From: a virus
Reading direction: 5' to 3' (one strand)
Length of the DNA: 49,548 bases
Virus record (IMG/VR): IMGVR_UViG_3300030117_007285
Span: 1 to 49,548 of that record
The notes beneath the pieces are model-generated. The model did no database searches, was not told the origin of the DNA, and saw nothing but the letters and a program-made list of their open reading frames with translations. Within the stretch, counting starts at the first letter, position 1, and each line of letters begins with the position of its first letter. Positions 12,701 to 21,600 of the stretch are shown in pieces. Made by a program: the position numbers and the translations under genes.

Positions 12701-13981
12701 GGATCAGATGGACTAACTGGATCTTTAGCGGATAAACTAGGATTTAAAAAAGAACCTGTTAGAATTGGAGAGCTAGCTAATAAAAAAAGAATATCAGAGG
12801 CCATTGTTGCAATACCGTTTAGAAAAATTACCCCTGGTACTAGGGAAAAAGAATTTTATGGAATAGGGCCGCGGACCATTTTTTTGGCTAAACAGCAAAT
12901 TAATGGTAATCTACCGCCTTCTACTGCTCCACAAACTTTACCAAGCGAAGAAATTATAGACATGGTTAGAAAAATGCAAAAGTTTGTTATACCTCCCCAT
13001 TTAGATTTTGTAAAAAACGAATCGATTAACCCTTTTGCAATGTTTATTTTTGATTTCGAAGTCGGATTAAGTCAACAAGACTTGGCAAATATTTGGCAGA
13101 ATCTAAGCCCAGATATAGGAAGAAAAGCTATAAAATCAAAAGCCTCTCTACCGGCTAGATTATTTGCTCCTAATAATGTTTCTGGAACGCCTTTAATGCC
13201 AGTTTTTGATAAAAACACAAGATGGATGGTTTTCAAAGTAAAACAAAGATCAGCATACAATTATTTTTCTAAAACGGCAGATTCTAAAGATGATGACAGA
13301 TTTAAATTTAATATTGAAATTGGCGCGAGAGATGCAGAAAAAGGTTCGGTACCGGATTACAGTTACAACTGGCCTTTTGATTTCTTTAGTTTAATCGAGT
13401 TAGGAAAAGTCTCAGCACAACATGAATTCCGAAAGCCGCTGATAACAGAAGAAGGCGAGCAGAAGGCAGACCCGGGTGCCGAAGAAATACCAACTTATTC
13501 AAAATTACCTAATTTTCCAAGTAGAACACCAGAACGGGATAGGTCAACTCGTAGAGTACCAGAAACTGATAGGAGTCAATCGGATCGCAGGAGAGGGGGT
13601 CGAAGGGGTCGTATAGCGACCACACCACGGGATCCTGTGGTATCACCAGTAGATCCATCACGATTACCTAATTTTGGCTTACTCACAGCTCAACTTCCAG
13701 CGCAAGGGCTTGCAGCTTCTCCACCGATATTTAATATTGGCGCAGCTGCCGCGGCAACCAGGGCGGCGCCGAACACGAGCGAACTTCGAATAGTGGATCC
13801 AGGCAACGTGCGTAATGTTAATCCAGTAGGCCCTCAAATTCAGAGAATAGCAAACACTACGCGCACCACCACGGTACAGACTCAAACCGTTAACCAAACA
13901 ATGAACACTAGTGTTAGCCCTGCAGTTCTAAATATTGGAACTGGGTATGGTGCAGGTTTAAATAGAGGTAGAATAGAATGA
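3746..13981 (+). CDS. giant virion protein with concanavalin/LamG-like modules
   Basis: At 3411 residues and 10.2 kb this is about a fifth of the window. Two LamG/concanavalin-like modules are visible: residues about 185-365 (NTVEFWLKKD, ADGNWHHYAVRMK, LDLFVDGEHN, FSGSLDEFRYWKVSR) and about 1198-1375 (PSFSISAWIYMSD, QNKWAHIVATYDGTG, IKIYINGTEV, AGFIDEVSVMTVALSAEEV). A third, degenerate one may lie near 749-898 (ETKWNLAVVV, CRFWLKPLSMSEIKKH). A conserved-looking block near the C-terminus (VPDYSYNWPFDFFSLIELGK) precedes a low-complexity tail of about 160 residues. The order gp25-gp6-(insert)-giant protein resembles T4 gp25/6/7, so a baseplate wedge or fibre-anchoring role is plausible, but I see no clear gp7 homology. 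It starts in an ATGA overlap. It is structural by context; the exact function is unknown. Confidence 0.7.
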   Translation: MSLKDLFNNQNLKSVTSASLQDVVDDTESLGYIESYIKEQNKFRTNLDFSSAQNFVRFGSAEKYYVNSIERIYKSYPYDGSRKEKVDFFLSSSDLDIFIFENEYPRTNGYANFIRAASTSGEEGNDYYPPTSDEYILVKGGPNTSQRAKDTEIINTSGDYKDGYANIYDFGKNRENNLKIGGVDGNTVEFWLKKDAFVENQDYLEFIIDAHVTGTNYGDENYGRLQVALATTGTTGNSSNKAIHVHYASGSSRISTYLGSTTLTTASIADGNWHHYAVRMKTVGSNTVLDLFVDGEHNDTTSTATTINYVSGNVVATVGALAASIGGNGARGWAPFSGSLDEFRYWKVSRDSQQIGRQYIEPIGAGTNTDDANTHLGVYFKFNEGITQTASIDATVLDYSGRISNGVWTGYNSNYSRETGSAFVESGKAAFEFKDPILYSFHPDVAALISSKTLIGREYDYTNPNSMYKSIPSWITDQEHGKENPALENLTQILSSYFDTLHSQIENLSTLKHVSYISGTADKNQKPFFFNNRILQSYGFPYIPDLFKDASFMEYFRNRDDRILYEQKLYDIKNTIYNNIYNNLAYINKSKGTEKAFRNFFRCFGLDEEILKLRYYSNNGEFEYTDNVKSVSQVKKYVNFSLTGSSEATVYQYKIDDNSTSFISGSDEPTDGLESTGYGFSLECQTVFPIVPSQADYNTLLANKNYTGGKIINSFTKDKQTSIYGLRTAGITENETTVPTDDRAGFVIKSIRDDEFGARCKFKLVPTNNSYFPEIETPYFQNVFDETKWNLAVVVKPTTYGQANFVSGSEDDGTYDVVFMGTRVILGETLDNFELTSTISNTFGKTILTKPKRVFIGAERENVTGSIVTRAFSNVTDCRFWLKPLSMSEIKKHNTDILNYGVNDPYESAYLFQDDLTEVRVSNIDTLALHWNFLNLTSSNASGQFNVNDFSSGSANDERYGPLSGILSKQHSARGDYFIPSFIDTFSRKNVYNAKTDLPGYINSSDMINITNFDDMTFTRETRPISYFMTIEKSMYQTISEDMIKIFSTMQDYGSLVGKQYSKYRVENKDLKHLRQLFFQNISNTPKLEKYVDYYKWFDTSLSVLIENLIPITALREDGNSVIRPIVEEHSFNKEKYLSQFPTLELKASDPEGVIKSINELLYPWKEGHFPIGTPFFNQQSLAFPGGGGASSTHKADIGDQASLSFGADGTTGNEPSFSISAWIYMSDTENFGIFSKASLATREYELGTQASSILVFRIYDNNSSHYIGKTSSGVAATRAIVEGLQNKWAHIVATYDGTGAPGAGIKIYINGTEVTMAQDNGGTYLHMENTSAKAQIGRSNDNDTMDTAGFIDEVSVMTVALSAEEVSKLYNGGKTFNLQKFSRFTEFVSWWRLGDSKTGTSPNFTLPDLVGSNNVTMSNFDGTSTSGIVDFHAPSEYDQDALQDTNCLWAKERAEKTLVPSRDSAVDSDRQEILDVINNLNNATPPNLKGPNGTYQGSTYALRKFAKPLNLTVQKQKQIHGGGNVHENKKVGFWDSIRKRPSPSATDEGGLISIEPPDSNLELFKDCNDNLELNRGKRKFKFSAFAEIDGNNPDSSNVFKGDHIFPFSLYSSSVTGNPAMADLANFQANLAITNLHHDTYGPFSDVPMQGPFTEKYVGGRAYRHVMTNFTPDNEQPEGEGERLEGWKIIANANLIDLVNVSPHNPKSVYFREEYAKRPVNIKNIQQTTGALEIDPETSFAQGTDAHRVTKIGNYTSDYEILMTAGRSTNNRYMVESEGLLDVGTLDTEYVSGTFNFSIPRRDLTGSNKFIIVNRFSSPGEPATMGEGMLDVASGEFSVYNALPFRNLPVRQALQELYSDHTNQFGYFSDQFNFAAYSNAGGPTYPGGSSSVNPEDYSGTGSFHKVNRNGRQSIIFSGSTGYVDDSYLQVVKHDNFHVQHQIPQTDVQYSWITSSLIEDYTGSARYNFEQPDFSNSSFASTDITFVSASDSGSTNIKVDFAGLNTLVLDNVFSASNTLSNTEYFNDRIESLEDVLTTNAILLHRGGPYGGSNWKLYRKDSHPIVRAHKRENRLSFARPIQAKDPDGATVKTFALRSKIESPVVSKYDPVRFNVFITDPRLGGSQNVIFQQSYINNFAKFSTKIPGESQLDLNNSPFFTDVEGYENIKLSYNTLKDLVNRKVAEDVNPISLTNNLITNEVFWPKQQYTYLSDHRQREHYANFFWRDDPAVRLELGSPALFFDFHSGSAKNIYKFGINIGLGSGFPGGTFTPYYQPENSGTFSASIWPIDARKDFQTNSPGRIRRDPDEGLIVEPGSAPNFTFRPIISASDGSGILQNAHVPFSSYIYVTHSNPSSNTFFEGYQPGEARLLPQYNRRIQGVISDDPIYEYKFGDTKWEAGDQSGLSPFYNTYDEYCEDIKRTGKDYSIIPEFRISDHMDFYLNNAKDFLVKPLGAYAITGTVVGPSESDRALGPPESVGLLTPFEQQLEDLNFEITYLHSDFLNTFNIVDSDFDTLQNTKITLSADALIKFLPYDGFYPVDRSVQLAKLFHESYESSFAITGAVRVNLQDGDLVPGETLDSRRKGFMNPVFKSLFAPGILYNSIKSGIAVDYPVHTSSVAFTGAANQRNNLGYLVNIPRINSNFEYRVPFEALADPVGGLSGINVLDNEPHPSASINLTSSLQAGSGKLNYTLAMNNFLASTIDFFKEDGKLTTLASISDTDSQFGVGSSQDKSGKKFSAFIPGIEYTMRIVCYNGVFDTLQSFVEYFENSTTDAILKASYNRSVPTVINYARTGSDTFARSDYYGSSFGPPVSSVGTLNNLFASVDPNHSSASYEPFTPPYYDGYSHIELTYRCEKLGEKIPDIVAQLTQSFVRLNTSVVEVGKSGEDNAMTLDSSLNYLQIAKSPNPKFGPNGNVLEVDEANKGNVLVIQPKWECPILDFSNVPVTLPNIGSGSVARGMWHQYGSIPDNGKGVYLQIQDLDPSELGSDGLTGSLADKLGFKKEPVRIGELANKKRISEAIVAIPFRKITPGTREKEFYGIGPRTIFLAKQQINGNLPPSTAPQTLPSEEIIDMVRKMQKFVIPPHLDFVKNESINPFAMFIFDFEVGLSQQDLANIWQNLSPDIGRKAIKSKASLPARLFAPNNVSGTPLMPVFDKNTRWMVFKVKQRSAYNYFSKTADSKDDDRFKFNIEIGARDAEKGSVPDYSYNWPFDFFSLIELGKVSAQHEFRKPLITEEGEQKADPGAEEIPTYSKLPNFPSRTPERDRSTRRVPETDRSQSDRRRGGRRGRIATTPRDPVVSPVDPSRLPNFGLLTAQLPAQGLAASPPIFNIGAAAAATRAAPNTSELRIVDPGNVRNVNPVGPQIQRIANTTRTTTVQTQTVNQTMNTSVSPAVLNIGTGYGAGLNRGRIE

Positions 13982-15009
13982 GATTTTTAGACCCAAAAGA
14001 AGAAGTATACAAAATAAAAATCACACCGTGGGGTAAATATCTTTTGACACAAGGCAAATTTAATCCAACTTATTATGCTTTTTTCGATGATGATATTATA
14101 TATGATTCTAGTTACTTAGAGGATACCGGCGATTCATTTGAACTTCAAAATGATATACAAGACAGAATATTAGATGAGACTCCTAGATTTGAGGGTCAAA
14201 CTAGTTTTAAAGGATCTGAAACCACTTTATTTACAAAATTTCCTAACATATTAGATGAAATATTCCCTGGGGTGTCTGAGAAGATTGACGACCCATCTTA
14301 CAACATTAATAATGCTGAGTCGCCAACAGATAATTATTATCTTCAAAAGCCATTAGCCAGAGGTGGTAACAATACAAATACAGCTCCATTTTTTAGTGTA
14401 GACATGATTACCGGCTCAATACTAGATGCAAAAATAGATGGATCTGGTTCTAGTGGATTTTTTGCTCAAAAAGGAGATGGACCAAGCGCTTTTATAAGCC
14501 AAGTTGAGTTTGAAATAGAAGACGAAATAACTATAGATACAGTACCGGACTTAACAATAACTCCAACAAAAACAATTGAAAACGATGAGTTGTTTGATTC
14601 TTTTTACGTTTTCAAAGATGGAACTCGTATGACATATGATAAAAAAGAATTGTTTTTAAAACTTGAAGAAGGGAACACTGAATTTTTAAAAGAAAATTTC
14701 GACATTGAAGTTTTTGAAATTACGGAAACATCCGACAACAATGGTGATGTAAAACAAAGTCTTAAAAGATTAAGTTTTGTAAAAGAAGGTGAAACTGTAA
14801 ATCAAAACAACATTGAATATTATTTTAATATATTAGTGGACAATGAAATAGACTCGGATTTTTATTGTCAAGCTCTTAGGACAAATAAAAATAAAACAAA
14901 AGATATATTTTCAGATAATACGTTTAAATGCCCAGACTTAGAGCAAGAAAAGTTTAATTTAAATATTTATAATACTGACAAAACAATAACACCGGTGGAA
15001 AAATGCTAA
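13978..15009 (+). CDS. conserved virion protein with YAF-DD N-terminal module
   Basis: This 343-residue protein starts in an ATGA overlap with the giant gene. Its N-terminus, MRFLDPKEEVYKIKITPWGK, continues to LLTQGKFNPTYYAFFDDDII and is a pattern I associate with conserved virion proteins of marine phages. The motif T-x-x-G-x-x-L-x-x-G-x-F-x(4)-Y-A-F-x-D-D-x-I-x-Y recurs in the protein at 21811, so the two probably share a domain. A second conserved-looking segment follows (SFELQNDIQDRILDETPRFE). The remainder is acidic, with no membrane segment. Its length happens to be close to T4 gp8 (334) and it sits one gene beyond a gp7 position, but I see no gp8 sequence similarity. A baseplate or tail-tip role is inferred from location only. 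Confidence 0.6.
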   Translation: MRFLDPKEEVYKIKITPWGKYLLTQGKFNPTYYAFFDDDIIYDSSYLEDTGDSFELQNDIQDRILDETPRFEGQTSFKGSETTLFTKFPNILDEIFPGVSEKIDDPSYNINNAESPTDNYYLQKPLARGGNNTNTAPFFSVDMITGSILDAKIDGSGSSGFFAQKGDGPSAFISQVEFEIEDEITIDTVPDLTITPTKTIENDELFDSFYVFKDGTRMTYDKKELFLKLEEGNTEFLKENFDIEVFEITETSDNNGDVKQSLKRLSFVKEGETVNQNNIEYYFNILVDNEIDSDFYCQALRTNKNKTKDIFSDNTFKCPDLEQEKFNLNIYNTDKTITPVEKC

Positions 15010-18000
15010 ATGGATTATAGTAAGTACGGAATATCAGAGAGCTATTTACCTACAGTTTACCATAATAGAATTATTATCGATAAAACAACTGCAGCAACTG
15101 TTAATAAAAACTTAACAGAGAATGCATATATACGGGGCGCCACAGGCTTTTTAGGAAATATATCCAGCTCTCCAATTCAAACTTTAGTTACAGTGGACAC
15201 CAATATAGTGTTCAACGTGCCTAGCTACTCAGACTTCGTTGATTTATCAAAAGATGATAATTTTGCAGATTCTTTTGAGGTTGTAACACATCTTTTCTGG
15301 AAAAATCCAAATTTTGGTACAAGCCCAAGTCCTTTGAACATTGATCTACCTAATAAATACACGGAGCAAGTGGCGGATATAATATCAAATATCAACAGCG
15401 TTGAATATCAAAAATATTCACTATCAACAGTTTTTAATAACATTGGCAAAGATAGTCTTAATTTAACCAACTTTGATAACTTTACCCGGTATCAACGTAA
15501 GTTTCCTGATGGCCAAACATATTTTCAAGTGCCATACACTATTAAGTTTCAAGTTCCACTTGAAAACATACCATATATGTACCTATTATCTCATGCGTCT
15601 GTAACTGATTTTAATATAGATTTGAATTTAAATTTTGGTGGGTTTGAAATAAATGATGATTCTATTACTTCTGTTTCTGCATTTGAAGCTTATAACTTAT
15701 CCAACGGAGATGGTGCGACAAGAGCTGGTCCTTTAATAGTTGATACTTTGATTAGCGATAATAACACGCAAACAAAAGGTGTGCTTTATACAATAGCTCA
15801 AAACCAATCCACGTACCAAGGACAGATTCCAGAAGGTGTGGACTTGCAGGAAGTAACCGGTTCTGATATCCTAAGAGAAGAAAAATTTAACGATTTAAAA
15901 GGCACACCGTGGCTTGGTGGAGTTCACAAACACGAAGGTAGATACATGGCCGGCGCCTCACATACCGATAAGCCTCATCCTTATTTAGATGCGAATGTAG
16001 TTCAAAATAAAAAACTCATCGACTTGCGACCAATAAAACAAATTACAGAGCAGAATCCGCCATATTTTGTCGACGCGCTATCAGATGTAAAAACAATCAG
16101 TACTGATTATTTTGCAGATAACTCTAAAAACAATTTATTAAAAAAATTAACTGTAATCTCTGAACCTTTTTTGAGCACTAGAAAAGCAAAAAAGGAATTT
16201 TATGGTGGTCAAGAACACATCGATGGATTTTTTGCGATAAATTATACAAACTTTTTAAGAAAACATAGTATTTTTTCTAGTTTTATAGTGCACTACCCTC
16301 TATTGCAAAAACTTTTTGAAGACGCTGAATTCGATATAAAAATTAAAATTTTAAGACATGATGTAAAAACTAAAATTTCTACACTAATTTTTGATTCTTC
16401 AGGTCAAAATTTTAATGGAACTTATACGGCTAAACCGTCTTTGCAGTCTCAACAATTTTCTGGTAATAAAAACAACATAGAAGTGCTTTTAGGTTATTTG
16501 AGCGTTGTAAATCTTTCAAAAGATGCGTTGAATCTTGATGTGACTAAAGGTTCAAAAATTGAGTTTTACACGTTTACAGATTTTGATAAAAACAAAACAT
16601 CTGCGACCGAATATAAATACGAAGTGCAGGTAGAGATGATAGATCCTGTTTTTGAATATTTATCAAATGGCATCGCCGCCATAGACAAAGCAATTAGAGG
16701 TGATGAAAAAACTTTAGGTTTAAAACAAATACTTCAATTAATAAAAGTAAAAAAAGGAGAAACAAATGTTGTTTCTGGTGGTAAGGATTTTCCTTATGTT
16801 GTCGATAATACAAATCAACAAAGTTTAAATCAAATAACAAACTCAACAATTATTGATTCAATAAAAGAATATGATTTAATAAATGAAACAGTTTCACTTA
16901 CAGAGGATAATAAACTAGTTCTTACTCAAGACATAGCTGAAAGTCGAATAATGCAATTATTCGCTTATGGCCCGGGCTCGTCCAATCTAGGGCTTCTTCT
17001 TTTTGATATAGTCAATAATATTTTGGACATTGAAAATGCAGGCAATGTATCAATTGATTTGATTAGGTTAGCGATAAACAGTCTTAGCACCATTAGAGAT
17101 GTCATAAAAGATAAAGTTAACGCGATATCAAACGTAGATATTTTAACTCAAAGTTTTGGTTATCGAGCAGCCACACTCTCAGCACAAAATGGAAACTCAG
17201 GTAAACGAATAATTAGAGAAAAAAAATTGTCAAAAAATAAAGTTACAAAACAGGAATATGGATTTGATTATTTAGCTAATTACTCAGATAATGTGGGATT
17301 AAAACAAGTACCGGTAAGTGTGTTAAAATATTTTATTGAATTTAATTATTTGCCTAGATATTTTAACAAAGAAGAATCAAACAATTTTCCCGCTCTTTTA
17401 AACGAATATTTACAAAATTATAAATATTCTACGTTAACTTTGACTAAACAAGGAGTTGTCCTGCCAAAAGGCTTGTTTACTCCAAAAGACTATGAAAACT
17501 GGCCAAATTTGTTACAAATTTTATTACTTTTTATAGAGAAGAATGCGTCTAAGCTTACAGGAAAAACAACGTTTACTTATACACAAAGTGATACAACTAA
17601 TTTTAAATTTGAGATTAATAAAAATATAGAAGCGCTTACCGACGCACAATTTAATGACCTTACCCTTTTAAAATCTCTTGACCGCGGCCAAAAGCAATTG
17701 GTAACAAAAGGTTTAAGTATACAAGATCAGATTACAACAAATCAATCTATATTTGTTGAATTTAACGATGAAATACAAACAGACCAAAATAATCCTGATG
17801 CGACCATTCCAATTGACAATTTGAAAAAAAATGACATATCCGATTATTTTTTAAATTATGTTAACAACGCAGTGGAAAATGGAAATGAAAACAAAAATAG
17901 AAATTTAAATGGAATAATAAATTTAAATGTTAACTCTTTACTCGAAGATGAGATAAAAGACTTTACTATACCACAACTTTCTTTGTTAGAATATAATACT

Positions 18001-18471
18001 GGAAATTCTAAAATTTTAGGCAATCCATCTCCTGGAGTGGGTTATGGGATGTATTACCGGGATGTTTGGTCGCTACAAACAAAAAAATTATTTTTAGACC
18101 AATTTGCAGATTTTTTCTTTGAATATATCAATTCTGTTAAAATAGAGTATCTATCAGGTTTTGATACGTACAATTATGTCGGTATACTAAATGAATCTAA
18201 TGAATCAACAGTTTTTGAACCAGTTGACGCTTTGAATAATATTGATATAAGCTCACATCGCTGGGAACAATTAACTAATTCGGTATTAGATCAATTACAA
18301 CAAGGTCAAGCTGTATTGTGTAAAATGGTTGATTTAATGCCTAACGGTTTTGTTGATATGAACGTTCCACTGATTCAAAAAATTAAGTTTTATAAAAAAT
18401 ATTATAATTATTTTCTAATTATAAAAGGTCAAAAAGATTTACAAATAAGAGAATATGGGAGCACTATTTAA
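15010..18471 (+). CDS. large baseplate-region virion protein of unknown function
   Basis: This 1153-residue protein is not recognised as any named family. It follows the previous stop codon directly and its own stop overlaps the next start (TAATG). The N-terminal third is rich in aromatic and Asn residues with beta-type alternation (for example TYFQVPYTIKFQVPLENIP near residue 175). Residues about 595-800 look more helical (DEKTLGLKQILQLIKVKKG, and a stretch from GPGSSNLGLLLFDIVNNI). There is no signal peptide, membrane segment or enzyme motif. Position inside the baseplate and tail block, size and lack of enzyme signatures suggest a structural baseplate or fibre protein. It may be distantly related to the 18682 protein, but the resemblance I see is weak and not relied on. 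Confidence 0.5.
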   Translation: MDYSKYGISESYLPTVYHNRIIIDKTTAATVNKNLTENAYIRGATGFLGNISSSPIQTLVTVDTNIVFNVPSYSDFVDLSKDDNFADSFEVVTHLFWKNPNFGTSPSPLNIDLPNKYTEQVADIISNINSVEYQKYSLSTVFNNIGKDSLNLTNFDNFTRYQRKFPDGQTYFQVPYTIKFQVPLENIPYMYLLSHASVTDFNIDLNLNFGGFEINDDSITSVSAFEAYNLSNGDGATRAGPLIVDTLISDNNTQTKGVLYTIAQNQSTYQGQIPEGVDLQEVTGSDILREEKFNDLKGTPWLGGVHKHEGRYMAGASHTDKPHPYLDANVVQNKKLIDLRPIKQITEQNPPYFVDALSDVKTISTDYFADNSKNNLLKKLTVISEPFLSTRKAKKEFYGGQEHIDGFFAINYTNFLRKHSIFSSFIVHYPLLQKLFEDAEFDIKIKILRHDVKTKISTLIFDSSGQNFNGTYTAKPSLQSQQFSGNKNNIEVLLGYLSVVNLSKDALNLDVTKGSKIEFYTFTDFDKNKTSATEYKYEVQVEMIDPVFEYLSNGIAAIDKAIRGDEKTLGLKQILQLIKVKKGETNVVSGGKDFPYVVDNTNQQSLNQITNSTIIDSIKEYDLINETVSLTEDNKLVLTQDIAESRIMQLFAYGPGSSNLGLLLFDIVNNILDIENAGNVSIDLIRLAINSLSTIRDVIKDKVNAISNVDILTQSFGYRAATLSAQNGNSGKRIIREKKLSKNKVTKQEYGFDYLANYSDNVGLKQVPVSVLKYFIEFNYLPRYFNKEESNNFPALLNEYLQNYKYSTLTLTKQGVVLPKGLFTPKDYENWPNLLQILLLFIEKNASKLTGKTTFTYTQSDTTNFKFEINKNIEALTDAQFNDLTLLKSLDRGQKQLVTKGLSIQDQITTNQSIFVEFNDEIQTDQNNPDATIPIDNLKKNDISDYFLNYVNNAVENGNENKNRNLNGIINLNVNSLLEDEIKDFTIPQLSLLEYNTGNSKILGNPSPGVGYGMYYRDVWSLQTKKLFLDQFADFFFEYINSVKIEYLSGFDTYNYVGILNESNESTVFEPVDALNNIDISSHRWEQLTNSVLDQLQQGQAVLCKMVDLMPNGFVDMNVPLIQKIKFYKKYYNYFLIIKGQKDLQIREYGSTI

Positions 18472-18668
18472 TGGCAATAAGCTACACTAAAATACCAGAT
18501 TATAATCAGTTTGTTCAAAGCTATTTTGTAGATCAAGAATTGTTAAACACACAAGATGTTGGAACAGTCTTGGTAGAGAATGCTAATACTCAAGCTGTCA
18601 TGAACAATGCTGAACAAGGTACGAATGGTAACAATACACAAGGCACACAGAATAGGTCTTATGATTAA
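18471..18668 (+). CDS. small Asn/Gln-rich protein between two large virion genes
   Basis: This 65-residue ORF is translationally coupled to the large gene before it through TAATG. The first half could form a helix (DYNQFVQSYFVDQELLNTQD), while the second half is low-complexity, rich in Asn, Gln, Thr and Gly (NAEQGTNGNNTQGTQNRSYD), and probably disordered. No family is recognised. Its placement between two large virion genes suggests a small linker, chaperone or adaptor subunit of the same structure, but this is inference only. Thirteen bases separate its stop from the next ATG. Confidence 0.5.
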   Translation: MAISYTKIPDYNQFVQSYFVDQELLNTQDVGTVLVENANTQAVMNNAEQGTNGNNTQGTQNRSYD

Positions 18669-18681
18669 TAAGGTATAAACA

Positions 18682-21600
18682 ATGGCAAATTTTGGAAAAA
18701 TAATATTATTTAGAATAGAGGATTTATTACCTGAAAATAATCAAAATGCCTACTACCCTACTTTTCAGGATCCAACACCACCAGGCACCTTTCCCGATGG
18801 CACATACCCATTTGCGCGAGGAACGACTGCCGGCTTGGAATTCCAGGGCGGCAGTGCATTGGAAGAGACTTGGAATAAATGGTATAGAATACTTGGAAAA
18901 AATTACAAATTAGATGAGGAAGGTGCGTTGGTGAGTGTCATCTATGACAAATTATCGGAGCCTATGGGCGGCGCCGGCTTTGAAGTTCCAAATTATTTTT
19001 CTGACTATAAATATTTAGGTACCATCGAATCTTTTCAATACGCCCCGAACGATTTAATTCAATTTACATTTGGAGATTTTTCGACCGGTAACGATGAGGA
19101 AGACATGCTAAACTACATGTTTGCTCAACTTCACAAATACGAGGCGCTCCGATTTACGAGCGCGTTTCACGGCGCGCCAGAAGACGAACGACCTGGTGGT
19201 TTTACAAATCACAACTTATCTTTACCAAAACCGTTGATGTCAAAAAGACTTTCGCGTTTCTCGCAGCCCCAAACCGAGCGCGAATTCCAAAATTTTTCTT
19301 TTGAACAATATGGTATCGGTGATGCCATAAAAATAAAACCCATATACAACTATTATTTAAAAGACTATGAACAGTTTTATAACTCTCTTTCCAATAGAGT
19401 AAATTTTAATATAAACTATCAGGAAGAAAAATCAATTCCAAACTTTTATTATTTGATAACTTTATTAGCTAATCCAGATGTTTTTTCAGAAGTGACATCT
19501 AACTCAAATGCGGCCGCGCCGTTTACAATAGAGGGAATTTTGGAGGGAATAATACCATCTTTGACTGGAGATCTCTCTACCGCACCACTGGGTGCGAAGC
19601 TAGCAACGGAAATTCTGGCGTATGAACAAGAAACCAATCGCGAAAGAAATTCAGTTGTTGTCGTAACTCCCAGCTTTTATAAAGCGCTTTCAAATGAAAT
19701 AAGCACCCAAAAAAGAGCGCATCCTTTTTATAATCAAATAGAGATACCGATCACTAAAGGCGGCACAGTTTTTAGAGATTTATTTAAAAAAGCAAAAATA
19801 TATGAGCAATTGCAGCATAGGGCTGGTTTGCAAATAAGAGTAATCAACCAGGCCGCTCGCTTCGGTAAGAATCTTACACAAACAGGAATTATATTAAATG
19901 ATTTGTCCTCGGGTTATAATTTGTTTTACACAGCGGCAACCACCACGAAGTATACGTCTGGTAAGTACGGCATTCGAGTTGAGTATAAAAGCGCAGATCA
20001 ACGAACTACTGACCCAGACGTTTTTTCACTACCATATAAATCCAGCCCAGCGAATGGCTTCGAAGCGGCTAGGGTGATTGAATTTGATGTTAGTTTACAT
20101 GATGAAGGTAATAATTATGACTTTAAACTAGGCGTCAAAACAGGTCAACAAGGCGCGACTTATATAAATTTTAATAATAACTACATATCGCGTGTAAGAC
20201 GATGGCCAGTTGAAAATGGAAAATTAGATAGCGCAGGTGTGAGATTTAATTTAACAAAAGTAAACCAGTTTACTACGACCCAAGATGACAAAATAATGAA
20301 CCCTTTGACGTTCTATGCGAATAATCCTGAATCTGAAAACAGTTATATTAGTAGCGTAATACAAAATAAAGCAAATTCAATATTGGAATATATTTTTAAT
20401 AAATCTAAGCTAAATGCTGGCTCTGTTTTTAATAATTTAGAAAATTATTCTGAAATTTTATTTTTTGAAGTTGAAAAATATGATATAGACGACAATGGAG
20501 TAGAAAAAAATCTAATTCAAACTTTTATTTTACCAAATGATCCGGATATTGGAAACACTATTACCTATATTGATAGTCAAATAAAATATGGAAAAGAATA
20601 CGTATATAAAATTTATGCGCATACAATATCAATCGGTAATAGATTACGGCGTTCCCGTCGCGTCGCCGAACCGATAATCGGGGCAATTGATGATAATCTC
20701 AACGCAGAACCTGGTCCCAATGGTTATCAAATTGGCACTATTTACCCGATTAGATTTGTATATAATAATAAATTTGATGTAAAAATATTACGAGTTCCAT
20801 ATCATAATACCTATGAATATCGTGAGAATGAGAATGATACACAAAGAGAAACAACTGTTAACGTAGACAATCCGCCAATACCACCACAAGTCACTTTCTA
20901 TCCATTTAAAAATGTTAGCAATAAAATTGGATTTTGGTTTAATATTGGGTTAGGGAGACTTAAAATGAAAGGGCATCGCGCTATGGAGACAGCGATATCG
21001 GATCCGGGCAGTAACGCGAAGGAATACAAAATCTTGCGCGATGTGGGCCAAGCCCAATATAAGCGTGGAGATCTGACCCCCCAGGAGTACTATGGACCCG
21101 ATGCTAGTTCAATCTTTGCCGCCGAGACGTACGGTATAAGCCATAAAATTTTGTATAGTACAGATGACTTTGGTGGAAAAATAGAAATATATCGGTTAAC
21201 TGAAAAGCCGGAAAACTATTCTGATTTTGCAAATAACAAAATTTCAGATGTTGATGTTATTGGTCCAAGAACCCTTATAGATGACATTATTCCAAATCAA
21301 GATTACTATTATATTTTTAGGCATTTAGATGTTCATGGAGCGCCCTCCAATCCAACTCCTGTTTATCATTTTAAAATGATTACTAGTAATTCTACAATGG
21401 AGGCCGATTCAGTTAGAGTTGGTGTAGAGGGTCTGCAGCCAATTTTATTTAATGAAATAATTTATTTAAATGATAATTCTTATGAGGAACAAAAAGTAGA
21501 AAAAAGTTTTAAGAAATACTTACTAGTAGAACCGACATTGGCTCAAACATATTTAAGCTTTGATAATTTTGAAAATGTTGGCGCAGAAAGTAACTTTAAT

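Noticed and set aside
13978-15009. Assignment of the 343-residue protein as T4 gp8.
   Set aside because: Only length and approximate position agree; the sequence pattern is a different one.
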